From positions 186,001 through 250,000 of the forward strand of contig DATJOJ010000048.1 in NCBI GenBank assembly GCA_035507035.1: a DNA stretch of 64,000 nucleotides, in the 5' to 3' direction. A program made the position numbers and the translations under genes. This document shows, in pieces, positions 16,810 to 24,623 of this stretch (positions within the stretch are counted from its first letter, which is position 1; each line of letters starts with the position of its first letter). This DNA comes from DATJOJ01 sp035507035 (GTDB taxonomy: Bacteria > Acidobacteriota > Terriglobia > Terriglobales > Acidobacteriaceae). Below the pieces are notes generated by a model, which searched no databases, had not been told where the DNA came from, and worked only from the letters and a program-made list of their open reading frames with translations.

Positions 16810-18261
16810 ATGAGTACCGCTGAAACCAAATTTTGCCAACCCCGGGCTTTCCGCACATTCCTCGCAATCGTGCTGCTCGTATGTCTGGGGACCCAAAATC
16901 TGCCGGCCCAAACCTCGAGCGCATCGGCGCAGAACGTAACGCGCCTGGTAGTGCGGGATACTCTTGGCCTAAACAATCTCCTGAACCTCTGCATTTTGGT
17001 TCGCTGTTCGACGGTGGAAGGCTTGGGGGATCCGCAAGGACAATTGTTCATGATCGAGTTGCCCGGAGCGCTCGCACCGGTAACCTCGCTGCTGAACATT
17101 TCGCTCCTGGGCATTATCACGATCGAGACCGACCAGATCGTGCAGACCCAAGGATCGTCGGCGGGCACAACGCCGGCATATCTCTCGGATGAAGCGCCCT
17201 ACACCTACTACGGCACGACCGTCTGGCACGGCTACGTTTTTCAGACTCCTAATCAATTGATTCGCACCAGCGCTACCCAAGCGGCCTTCAATACAGCCGG
17301 CTCGGGAGTGCTCGTGGCCGACATTGACACCGGCGTCGATCCGAATCATCCGGTTCTTAAGAATTCTCTTGTCACCGGATATGACTTCACTCGCAACCAA
17401 AGTGGCGGCTCGGAAATGAGCGATGTGAGCCAGTCCACGGTTGCGGTTCTGGATGGAAGCGGAACACAGACTGCGCAAGTCAGCCAATCGACGGTTGCGG
17501 TTTTGGATCAATCCACGGTCGCGGTGCTGGACGGCAACCCGAACTATGCTGCCTTCGGCCACGGCACGATGACTGCCGGAATTATTCACCTGGTCGCGCC
17601 CCAGGCCAAGATCATGCCGCTGAAGGCATTCCAGGCCAATGGCACGGGCTACAACTCTGACATCTTGCGCGCCATTTATTACGGCGTTGGGCACGGCGCT
17701 AAGGTGATCAACATGAGTTTCAACTACACCACTTACTCGCAGGAGTTGGCGAACGCGATCAACTACGCCAATCAGAATGGCGTGATCTGTGTTGCCGCCG
17801 CCGGCAACAGCGGTGAACAGGCGACGGTTTATCCTGCTGCGCTGAAGGGCGTGATCGACGTGGCTTCAACGGGCAACACTGACCAACCCTCAACTTTCTC
17901 GAATTACGGAGCACCGCCGGTATGGCTGGCTGCGCCGGGTGAAGGCGTCATGACCACCTACCCGTTTGGCACGTACGCAGCCGGATGGGGAACCTCATTC
18001 AGTACGCCGCTCGTCACGGGCGCAACGGCTCTCATGGTCGCGATGGGTAATGCTCAGGTGAATACGACCGCCGGAGTCTCGCTGCTTGGCCTGAATCTTT
18101 CCCTGTCTCTGGGGGGCACTGCGAATGTCGCAACTGGGGAAACGCAAGCGGCCAATGCTCTAGCTCACGCCCAGCCGATTTCGGATCCGCAGATGGGCAA
18201 CGGTCGGCTGGACACCTACCAAGCCACGCAGGCTTGGAAATCCAGCCTGGGGCTGAACTAA
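16810..18261 (+). CDS. Secreted subtilisin-like (S8) serine peptidase with QSTVAVLD repeats
   Basis: Product of 483 residues from ATG 16810 (GGGGGAA just upstream; TTG 16762 would precede the signal peptide). A signal peptide (about 1-34) and a pro-region of about 120 residues precede the catalytic domain. The triad is Asp173 (VADIDTGVD), His251 (FGHGTMTAG) and Ser396 (GTSFSTP); the oxyanion Asn lies in AAAGNSG. Between Asp and His there is an insert with QSTVAVLD at 208-215, 226-233 and 234-241. Acidobacterial S8 enzymes are commonly encoded beside CHAT and sigma genes. The repeats might be an autoprocessing loop, a released peptide or a docking site; none of these is shown. The next gene follows after 19 bp. 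Confidence 0.93.
   Translation: MSTAETKFCQPRAFRTFLAIVLLVCLGTQNLPAQTSSASAQNVTRLVVRDTLGLNNLLNLCILVRCSTVEGLGDPQGQLFMIELPGALAPVTSLLNISLLGIITIETDQIVQTQGSSAGTTPAYLSDEAPYTYYGTTVWHGYVFQTPNQLIRTSATQAAFNTAGSGVLVADIDTGVDPNHPVLKNSLVTGYDFTRNQSGGSEMSDVSQSTVAVLDGSGTQTAQVSQSTVAVLDQSTVAVLDGNPNYAAFGHGTMTAGIIHLVAPQAKIMPLKAFQANGTGYNSDILRAIYYGVGHGAKVINMSFNYTTYSQELANAINYANQNGVICVAAAGNSGEQATVYPAALKGVIDVASTGNTDQPSTFSNYGAPPVWLAAPGEGVMTTYPFGTYAAGWGTSFSTPLVTGATALMVAMGNAQVNTTAGVSLLGLNLSLSLGGTANVATGETQAANALAHAQPISDPQMGNGRLDTYQATQAWKSSLGLN
17431..17532 (+). repeat. Three in-frame copies encoding QSTVAVLD
   Basis: 24-bp units at 17431-17454, 17485-17508 and 17509-17532. The second and third are directly adjacent. All three encode the same eight residues although the DNA differs at several third positions (TCC/TCG, GTT/GTC, CTG/TTG, GAT/GAC, CAG/CAA), which points to selection on the peptide rather than recent duplication. 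Confidence 0.9.
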
Positions 18262-18280
18262 GGACTAAGGAAGACCGGCG

Positions 18281-18973
18281 ATGCAAGCCCCCATCACGAC
18301 AGTGACGAGTAATCTCACGAGGAGCGCTGATTCGCTTCGAATTAAAGAACTCGAGGAACAACAGCGCTCCCTCCTGAAATCGGTGGTGTGCGGATTCAAT
18401 CAGATGCTGGATCTTCGCGACCTTAATACTGGAATTCACAGCACACGCCTGGCAGAGTGGGCGGTGCGCGTGGGAAGAAAGTTGGGAATTCCGGAAGCGG
18501 ATTTCTATCAATTGGAGGTGGCGGCCCTCCTGCACGACATTGGCAAGATCGGTATTCCCGATGCGATCCTGAGAAAAGAAGGCAAGCTCACCGATGAAGA
18601 GCGAGCCTTGATGAATAAGCATCCGGAGTACAGCTGGTCCATTCTGCGGCTTTTGCCGGGCCTGGAAAAAGCCAGCCTTTACGCGCTGCATCATCACGAA
18701 AGCTACGATGGGCGCGGCTATCCCGGCGGACTGAAAGGCGAGGAAATACCGATCGGTTCGCGTATCGTTTCTGTCATCGATGCTTACGATGCGATGATTT
18801 CGAATCGCTGCTACCGCAAAGGATTGCCTCACGAAGAAGCAGCACGAAGACTCACAGAGTCCGCCGCGACTCAATTCGACCCCACGGTCGTAAAAGCATT
18901 CCTGGAAATCGCGGAACGCGAAGTCGCCGAGGTTTTTGCCGCCGCAGGCGCAAGTCCTTCCGCGGTGATCTAA
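18281..18973 (+). CDS. HD-GYP domain phosphodiesterase
   Basis: Product of 230 residues, almost entirely a complete HD-GYP domain: LHDIGKIGIPDAIL, HPEYSWSIL, then HHESYDGRGYPGG and IDAYDAM. The family hydrolyses cyclic di-GMP with a metal centre, and all usual ligands appear present. There is no receiver or sensor domain, only a short N-terminal helix. It starts 19 bp after the subtilisin stop and is probably co-transcribed, which would link second-messenger turnover to the protease cluster. Confidence 0.93.
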   Translation: MQAPITTVTSNLTRSADSLRIKELEEQQRSLLKSVVCGFNQMLDLRDLNTGIHSTRLAEWAVRVGRKLGIPEADFYQLEVAALLHDIGKIGIPDAILRKEGKLTDEERALMNKHPEYSWSILRLLPGLEKASLYALHHHESYDGRGYPGGLKGEEIPIGSRIVSVIDAYDAMISNRCYRKGLPHEEAARRLTESAATQFDPTVVKAFLEIAEREVAEVFAAAGASPSAVI

Positions 18974-19106
18974 TTGCGGTTTGTAATTCAACTTACAGAC
19001 GCCCAGCCTCGATTGTCTGCACAGAACCTGGCTGCATTCGCTGACAACCATACCAGCCGTCCCGGCATCGCTATTACATAGGGTTCAATCAACCGAGGAT
19101 GGCTTC

Positions 19107-19130
19107 GGCGTCACTTGAATAAGTGATGCC
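19107..19130 (+). promoter_or_regulatory. Inverted repeat before a small secreted-protein gene
   Basis: GGCGTCACTT-GAAT-AAGTGATGCC: ten-base arms with one G-T wobble and a 4-base loop, ending 19 bp before ATG 19150. It may be a leader hairpin or an operator. Confidence 0.4.
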
Positions 19131-19149
19131 AGGCCCATTGTGGCTAACG

Positions 19150-19539
19150 ATGAAGTGCACGCGATTTCTTGCAACGCTTGCGGCAGCGGTACTGCTTTTG
19201 CCCGCGATCGCCGCAGCCAAAGACAAAGACGAGGGCAGATTTCAGCTAACCACACCTATTGAACTCGGCAGCGTTCGACTCGAACCGGGAGAGTACAAAG
19301 TCTCGTGGGTATCCTCCGGCTCAGACGTGAAGATCACTTTTCTGCAAGGCGACAAGATCCAGGCTAACGCCGTTGGAGAAGTCGTCGAACTCAAGCATCC
19401 ATCGCCTTATGATGATGTGGTGCTCAAACCCACGAATCATGGACAGGCCAAAACAATCGATGAGATTGATTTCGAAGGCCGTACCGAGGCTTTGCGGATC
19501 AAGCCCACGGTATCGGCAAACAACGTCGTAACTCGATAA
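19150..19539 (+). CDS. Small secreted protein, acidobacterial type, unknown function
   Basis: Product of 129 residues. ATG 19150 gives a clean signal peptide (KCTRFLATLAAAVLLLPAIAAA); GTG 19123 and ATG 19126 are in frame but fall in an upstream hairpin and lengthen the n-region. The mature part is predicted beta-rich, with FQLTTPIELGSVRLEPGEYKV near its start. This layout recurs among small exported proteins of Acidobacteriota with no assigned role, a family memory rather than a search result. No obvious partner lies next to it. Confidence 0.75.
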   Translation: MKCTRFLATLAAAVLLLPAIAAAKDKDEGRFQLTTPIELGSVRLEPGEYKVSWVSSGSDVKITFLQGDKIQANAVGEVVELKHPSPYDDVVLKPTNHGQAKTIDEIDFEGRTEALRIKPTVSANNVVTR

Positions 19540-19644
19540 TTGACACATTTTACTACCAGCTTTTCTGTCACGTTTCTTAACTGAATTGATTTAACAGAGC
19601 CCGTATTTGCCCCTTTGGAGGGTGAGACTGCGTAGGTTATCGCT

Positions 19645-20880
19645 GTGCGTATCCTGACTATTTTCTCCCCCATGCCGCAGCAGCGCGGGTTCGAGCGTTT
19701 TACCCTCGCCATCGCGACTGCAATATTGGCAGTTCTGTTGCGGTGGCTGCTGGATCCAGCTCTGGGACACGTAGCGTTTTATGCGACCGTCTACATGACG
19801 ATCGCATTTTGTGCCGTAGTTTGCGGCGCGATTCCGGCCATCGTTAACGCTCTGCTCGGATTTACAGGGATTTTTTACTGGTTCGTGGATCCAAGGCACT
19901 CGGTTTTCATTGTGCCGCCAGAAATTCACGGGGTTGTGGGATTTTTTCTCGTCGCCGTAGTTCTCATCTTGCTCGGTGATGCCAATCGAAGAAAGCAGTT
20001 GCGGCTGAACGACACAGTTGTGGCACTGACAAAAGAAGCCACCGAGCGAAGACGTGCGGAAGAAGAACTTCAGAAGGCCCACGACGCCCTGGAGCAAAAC
20101 GTGGCAGATAGAACGGCGGAACTTTCCCAAACCCTTTCCCAACTGGGCTCGGAGGTGGGAGTGCGGAAACAGGCGGAGGAGCAACTGCGGCATTTGTCAG
20201 TACGGCTCATGACTCTACAGGATGAAGAACGCCGCCACTTCGCACGCGAGTTGCATGACAGCGCTGGGCAGACACTGGCCGCGATCAAGATGACAGCGGC
20301 CCTGATCGAACGCCACGCAGAGGCCGCGCCGGGAATAAAAGAGCTAGTGGATGAACTGAACGCTTTGACGGACGAGGCGTTGCAAGAAGTTCGAACAACG
20401 TCCTACCTGCTCCATCCTCCTCTGCTGGATGAATCGGGAATTGCCTCGGCAGCGCGTTGGTTTGTGGAAGGGTTCGCCAAACGAAGCGGCATCGATGTGC
20501 GGTGTGAAATTCCCGAAAATCTCTCGCGTCCGCCTCGGGATTGCGAACTGGTATTGTTCCGCGTGCTGCAAGAAAGCCTTACCAACGTTCATCGCCATTC
20601 GGGGGCATCGGCCGCCCAGATCAAGCTCGCTCTCCAAAGCGACCAGCTCAAACTCGAAGTCGCAGATAACGGCGGAGGCATTCCGGAAGACCGGCTTAAG
20701 AGTTTGGAGGCTGCGGGAAACGCGGGTGTGGGCATTGCCGGCATGCGCGAGCGCGTGCGGAAGATGGGTGGGCGGTTGGACATTCAGTCGGGGAAAAATG
20801 GGACAACAGTGAGCGCGATCCTACCCATCGCGAAGGGTTCGGCGACAGAACGTTCTAGCATGGGTATGACGGCGGCATAA
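19645..20880 (+). CDS. NarL-type membrane sensor histidine kinase (HisKA_3)
   Basis: Product of 411 residues from GTG 19645; ATG 19672 is an alternative. The N-terminal 110 residues hold three to four hydrophobic helices resembling the DUF4118/KdpD-type membrane module. A coiled coil (about 125-190) links to the HisKA_3 dimerisation domain with phosphoacceptor His in FARELHDSAGQTL. The HATPase domain follows (RVLQESLTNVHRHSGA, VADNGGGIPE, GVGIAGMRERV). The cognate should be a LuxR/NarL-type regulator, but none is adjacent, so this is an orphan in the window. Confidence 0.92.
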   Translation: MRILTIFSPMPQQRGFERFTLAIATAILAVLLRWLLDPALGHVAFYATVYMTIAFCAVVCGAIPAIVNALLGFTGIFYWFVDPRHSVFIVPPEIHGVVGFFLVAVVLILLGDANRRKQLRLNDTVVALTKEATERRRAEEELQKAHDALEQNVADRTAELSQTLSQLGSEVGVRKQAEEQLRHLSVRLMTLQDEERRHFARELHDSAGQTLAAIKMTAALIERHAEAAPGIKELVDELNALTDEALQEVRTTSYLLHPPLLDESGIASAARWFVEGFAKRSGIDVRCEIPENLSRPPRDCELVLFRVLQESLTNVHRHSGASAAQIKLALQSDQLKLEVADNGGGIPEDRLKSLEAAGNAGVGIAGMRERVRKMGGRLDIQSGKNGTTVSAILPIAKGSATERSSMGMTAA

Positions 20881-20996
20881 CTGCTCAGCGACCTTGGTTG
20901 TCCAGCTCGCCGCCCGCCATTTGCAATCTCCTTCACGGATCCCTGGTTCTGAGTACTTTCTTCCCCAATGACAAGCGAGCGGGCATAGGACTATCC

Positions 20997-21025
20997 TTGC
21001 TGGATTCGGCTTCCATAGCCATATT
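20997..21025 (+). promoter_or_regulatory. Possible sigma-70 promoter
   Basis: TTGCTG (20997-21002), 17-bp spacer, CATATT (21020-21025), ending 20 bp before the amidase start codon. The match is moderate and the short leader leaves little room, so this is tentative. Confidence 0.3.
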
Positions 21026-21045
21026 CGACCGGAAAGGACTGGACT

Positions 21046-22737
21046 ATGCATTCACTTCGGATCCAAGTCGTTACAGCAGCGCTCATCGCTTTACTCGCCC
21101 TTGGAAATATGTCGCTGGCCCAAAGCAGAAATCGAAAAATTGGGACGCAGTTTACCGTAACTGCCGATCCATTGGTTCCGCGACCTGCCGAGAAACCTTG
21201 CACAGTGCAACTGTTCTCGGGTTTAACGTTTGCGATGTTCTCGGAGTCGGTACAGAATTTTCAATACACGCCGCCAGCGGACTGCCCCGGCCCGTGGGCA
21301 GCGGTAGTGCTCGAAGCAGACTTCAGCGAAAACGCCGGCGTCCAGTTTGACCGCACCGCCAGCATGTATTTCAACAACACCATGCTTTATTTCGGAACGA
21401 CCCCGGAACCGTTGGCGAACGACACTAACACTTGGCACGTAGAGCGTGATGTCACCGATTACAGTGCGCTGCTGTCGGCGCCACAGACCGGAACCATGGT
21501 TCTGCCGAATTGCACATCGGATTGCCCGCCACCTTATCAATATTTGAACGGAATCTTTACGGTGAACGCCGATTTACAGTTCTATCCACTGCAAGGCAAC
21601 GGCCCGGCACGACCGGATGCGGTGCTGCCGATGCTGCAGTCGAATGGGAGTGGAGGATACAATCTTCCGGCGTCGGTGAACTCTCCCACGCAGCAATTCA
21701 GCACGACTTTCACACTGCCGACCAATGTCGAGCAGGCTTACCTCGATGTGGTGACGCAGGGGCAGTCGGGCGATGAATTCTGGTATACCTGCGTTCCGAA
21801 CGATCTCACCACAGAATTGCAAAGCTGCGGAGGCACGGCGTTCCGCGAAGCTGAGATCAGCATCGACGGCACACCCGCGGGCGTGGCTCCGGTTTATCCG
21901 TGGATCTTCACCGGCGGAATCGATCCCTTCTTGTGGATACCGATTCCGGGAGTACAGACGCTCGACTTCATCCCTTATCGTGTGAACCTCACGCCATTTG
22001 CTGGGCTGCTGAGCAATGGACAGCAGCATACCGTTGCCATGAGTGTGCTCAACGTGACCAGTGCTTTCAGCGTTACGGGCACTCTGCTGCTGTTTGAGGA
22101 CCACGGATCACAACAAGTGACGGGAGCGGTTACCTCGAACACGATTAAGCCTCCGAATCCGGTCATCACGACCGACCTGCACGTCAATGGCAGCAATGTA
22201 ATCGGGACCGTCAAGACGGTGTCCGATCGTCAGTTCCAAGTCGCCGGATACGTGAACACTTCGCATGGAAAAGTGAATACGATTGTCCAGCAAAGCGTGA
22301 ATTTCAGTAACCTGCAAGGGTTCAAAATCACGCCTAACATTTATGTACAGGACATCTCGCAGCTCACGCCGGTGAATTCGGACCTCACGCAGGTTGGCGG
22401 TGGATCGACTTTCAGTACGGAGTCGCTGTTTTATCCGTTAACTCTTGGAATCACCGTCACCTTCCCGAATGGACAGACAGTAGAAACCACTACCGTGCAG
22501 CAGGAGTTCAAAGATATTGTGGCAAACCCGCAGTACAGCAGCACGGTGGATAACCTGGTGAATTCGCAAGACACACTCAACTTCAACAGCGGCGTGAACG
22601 ATGGGGCAAAGAGCTCGCAACAGTATACGTTTGCTAACTCTTACGGTCAGACGTATAGCTGCGGCCTTGCCACCAAGAACAATACGTTGAAAGCGGTTGG
22701 GGCAGGATGTAACCAGACGATCGGCTTTAAACAATGA
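21046..22737 (+). CDS. Secreted peptide-N-glycosidase A-like amidase
   Basis: Product of 563 residues with a signal peptide (about 1-26, ending LALGNMSLAQ). The body matches the PNGase A layout: AAVVLEADFSENAGVQFDRT, then YFGTTPEP and WHVERDVTDYSALL, then a second domain with YPWIFTGGIDPFLWIP, LDFIPYRVNLTPFAG and TGTLLLFEDHG. Plant and fungal PNGase A removes N-glycans from glycoproteins. A role in attacking glycoproteins outside the cell fits an environmental heterotroph. An AAGGA ribosome-binding site lies about 10 bp before ATG 21046. A hairpin terminator candidate follows. Confidence 0.82.
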   Translation: MHSLRIQVVTAALIALLALGNMSLAQSRNRKIGTQFTVTADPLVPRPAEKPCTVQLFSGLTFAMFSESVQNFQYTPPADCPGPWAAVVLEADFSENAGVQFDRTASMYFNNTMLYFGTTPEPLANDTNTWHVERDVTDYSALLSAPQTGTMVLPNCTSDCPPPYQYLNGIFTVNADLQFYPLQGNGPARPDAVLPMLQSNGSGGYNLPASVNSPTQQFSTTFTLPTNVEQAYLDVVTQGQSGDEFWYTCVPNDLTTELQSCGGTAFREAEISIDGTPAGVAPVYPWIFTGGIDPFLWIPIPGVQTLDFIPYRVNLTPFAGLLSNGQQHTVAMSVLNVTSAFSVTGTLLLFEDHGSQQVTGAVTSNTIKPPNPVITTDLHVNGSNVIGTVKTVSDRQFQVAGYVNTSHGKVNTIVQQSVNFSNLQGFKITPNIYVQDISQLTPVNSDLTQVGGGSTFSTESLFYPLTLGITVTFPNGQTVETTTVQQEFKDIVANPQYSSTVDNLVNSQDTLNFNSGVNDGAKSSQQYTFANSYGQTYSCGLATKNNTLKAVGAGCNQTIGFKQ

Positions 22738-22751
22738 TATTCTCTGGTCTT

Positions 22752-22777
22752 AGGGTCCGGTCTAGAAGCCGGACCCT
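22752..22777 (+). terminator. Hairpin terminator candidate without a strong T-run
   Basis: Perfect 9-bp stem AGGGTCCGG / CCGGACCCT with an 8-base loop, 15 bp after the amidase stop. Only scattered T residues follow, so termination efficiency is uncertain. Confidence 0.55.
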
Positions 22778-22821
22778 GCTCATTCTGGGAGACTGGGGTT
22801 TCCTATTCGTAGCGGCAATCC

Positions 22822-22851
22822 TTGACATAGCGGGGCTCAACTTCCTAAAAT
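22822..22851 (+). promoter_or_regulatory. Sigma-70 promoter of the hrcA operon
   Basis: TTGACA (22822-22827), 18-bp spacer, TAAAAT (22846-22851). No CIRCE element (TTAGCACTC-N9-GAGTGCTAA) is seen. Instead GAGTTGAG (about 22915) and CTCAACTT (about 22938) form an inverted repeat just before the start, and GCTCAACTT also occurs inside the promoter spacer. Confidence 0.65.
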
Positions 22852-22958
22852 CCAATCAGGCGGCTGCGTCCTCTGGTGTATCTGTTGCATCTAAATAACT
22901 TAAGTTTGAAGAGAGTTGAGTTCGCCGGAGCCGGAAGCTCAACTTGAGACAAGGGAGT

Positions 22959-23999
22959 ATGCCTTCAGGAAGTCCAATCGGAGAGAGAGAGCGGGAGATT
23001 CTAACCGCTATCGTTGAGACGTTCATCGCGACGGGTGAACCCGTCGGCTCGCGGACACTTGCCCGGGCAAACCGGGAGGGGCTGAGTCCCGCAACCATCC
23101 GAAATGTTATGTCCGACCTGGTTGATGCCGGGTTCCTGGAGCAGCCGCATACTTCGGCGGGCAGGGTGCCCAGCGCCGAGGCATATCGTTATTATGTCGA
23201 GCAACTTACGGGTAAGGCGCAGATCTCCAATGAAGACGAGGGAATGATCCAGGACTCACTGCACGGCATCACGGACGTACCGGAGTTCATGGAGCGCACC
23301 TCGCACGTGTTGTCACTGATATCAAGAAATGTCGGTGTTGCGGTGGCGGGCAGCGGCCAACGGAACGCGCTGGAGCACGTGTATTTTTCCCGGCTTGGCG
23401 ATCAGAAGGTTTTAGCGGTCGTGGTTACGAAGTCCGGATTGGTAAGAGATCGTGTGCTGAGAATGGACTTGCCGCAGTCGGATTTGGACGCGGCGAGCCG
23501 CTATATCAACGAGAATTTCCGCGGCTGGACCATCGAGACCATGCGTGCCGAGCTGGCTCGGCGATTGGAGGCCGAGCGCAGCGAATATGATCGACTGATG
23601 ACATCGGTGGAGCAGCTTTATCGCCAGGGGGCGTTGGCTCACGATGATCGCGACCAGATGGTTTATGTGGAAGGCGCTGCAAATCTGGTCACCGGCGAGC
23701 AAGATCGGCAACGTTTGCAGGAAATGCTGAAGACGCTGGAAGAGAAGCAGAAAGTCGTTGAATTGCTGAGCGCCTATCTCGATGTGAAGCAGGAAGCGGT
23801 GCGGGTGGTGATTGGATTGGATCAGACGTTGCCTTCAATGCGCAATTTGGTGTTGATCGGCGCACCCCTGCGGGTGGGAGGCGATGTCATGGGTTCGCTA
23901 GCTGTGATCGGCCCGACGCGGCTGGATTATCAGCACACAATCACTGCGGTTTCTTATATTGCCCGCCTTTTCGATAAGGTCTTAAACGAATCTGACTGA
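22959..23999 (+). CDS. hrcA: Heat-inducible transcription repressor HrcA
   Basis: Product of 346 residues from ATG 22959, with AAGGGA 4 bp upstream; TTG 22944 is a weaker alternative. The N-terminal winged helix is typical (EREREILTAIVETFIATGEP, then LSPATIRNVMSDLVDAGFLEQ and HTSAGRVPS), followed by the GAF-like domain and C-terminal motif NLVLIGAPLRVGGDVMG...IGPTRLDY. HrcA represses chaperone genes and is reactivated by GroEL in known systems. It heads hrcA-grpE-dnaJ-rsmE. Its usual CIRCE operator is not seen here, so autoregulation, if any, must use another site. Confidence 0.96.
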   Translation: MPSGSPIGEREREILTAIVETFIATGEPVGSRTLARANREGLSPATIRNVMSDLVDAGFLEQPHTSAGRVPSAEAYRYYVEQLTGKAQISNEDEGMIQDSLHGITDVPEFMERTSHVLSLISRNVGVAVAGSGQRNALEHVYFSRLGDQKVLAVVVTKSGLVRDRVLRMDLPQSDLDAASRYINENFRGWTIETMRAELARRLEAERSEYDRLMTSVEQLYRQGALAHDDRDQMVYVEGAANLVTGEQDRQRLQEMLKTLEEKQKVVELLSAYLDVKQEAVRVVIGLDQTLPSMRNLVLIGAPLRVGGDVMGSLAVIGPTRLDYQHTITAVSYIARLFDKVLNESD

Positions 24000-24008
24000 G
24001 AGTGGTTT

Positions 24009-24581
24009 ATGGCGAGAACGAATGGAAAATCGGAAGTAGAGCCCGGCGCGTTGGATGCCGAGCACGAACTGCCCCCGGCTGAGGAATCGCAGGAGTCGTC
24101 GCAATCTGCGGTCTCGCTTAGCGCGGGCACGGGCGAGAGCTCTGAAGTACAAAAACTCAGAGCCGAGCGCGACAACCTGCTTTACCGCTTGGCGGACCTC
24201 GAAAATGCTCGCAAACGCGCGGCGCGGGACCAGCAAGATTTTCGCGATTATGCGCTGGCGGATGCGATCAAAACGCTGCTGCCTACCCTCGATAGCTTCG
24301 AGCGAGCCTTGCAGGTGAGCGCGAATGAAACGTCGGAACTGCGCAGCGGAGTAGATCTTATTTACAAGCAATTGCAAGACGCATTGGCGAAGCTAGGTGT
24401 GCGGCCGATTCCGGCAAAAGGTGAGCAGTTCGATCCGCGAGTGCATGAGGCCATCGAGACAGTTGAAACTAGTGAAGCCGAGGACCATCAAATCATTGAA
24501 GAGTTGCAGCGCGGCTACAAGTTGAAAGACCGCTTGCTGCGGCCGGCGATGGTGAAAATCGCGCATAACTCGAAGCGCTAG
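24009..24581 (+). CDS. grpE: Nucleotide exchange factor GrpE
   Basis: Product of 190 residues, starting 9 bp after hrcA. An acidic disordered N-terminus (about 1-45) leads into the long coiled coil (KLRAERDNLLYRLADLENAR). The C-terminal beta-domain motif follows (GVRPIPAKGEQFDPRVHEAI, then QRGYKLKDRLLRPAMVKI). It releases ADP from DnaK in the chaperone cycle. No dnaK gene is present in the window, so its partner is encoded elsewhere. Confidence 0.96.
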   Translation: MARTNGKSEVEPGALDAEHELPPAEESQESSQSAVSLSAGTGESSEVQKLRAERDNLLYRLADLENARKRAARDQQDFRDYALADAIKTLLPTLDSFERALQVSANETSELRSGVDLIYKQLQDALAKLGVRPIPAKGEQFDPRVHEAIETVETSEAEDHQIIEELQRGYKLKDRLLRPAMVKIAHNSKR

Positions 24582-24610
24582 TACCCACAGACATAACAGA
24601 TTTAGAGAAT

Positions 24611-24623
24611 AAGGAATAATCTG
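24611..24623 (+). promoter_or_regulatory. Ribosome-binding site deciding a CTG start for dnaJ
   Basis: AAGGA (24611-24615), AATAA... spacing of 5 bases, then CTG (24621-24623). It is the only plausible initiation region that preserves the complete J domain. Confidence 0.7.

Noticed and set aside
22738..22958. CIRCE operator for hrcA
   Set aside because: No TTAGCACTC or GAGTGCTAA, even allowing a few mismatches, is visible; only an unrelated inverted repeat is present.
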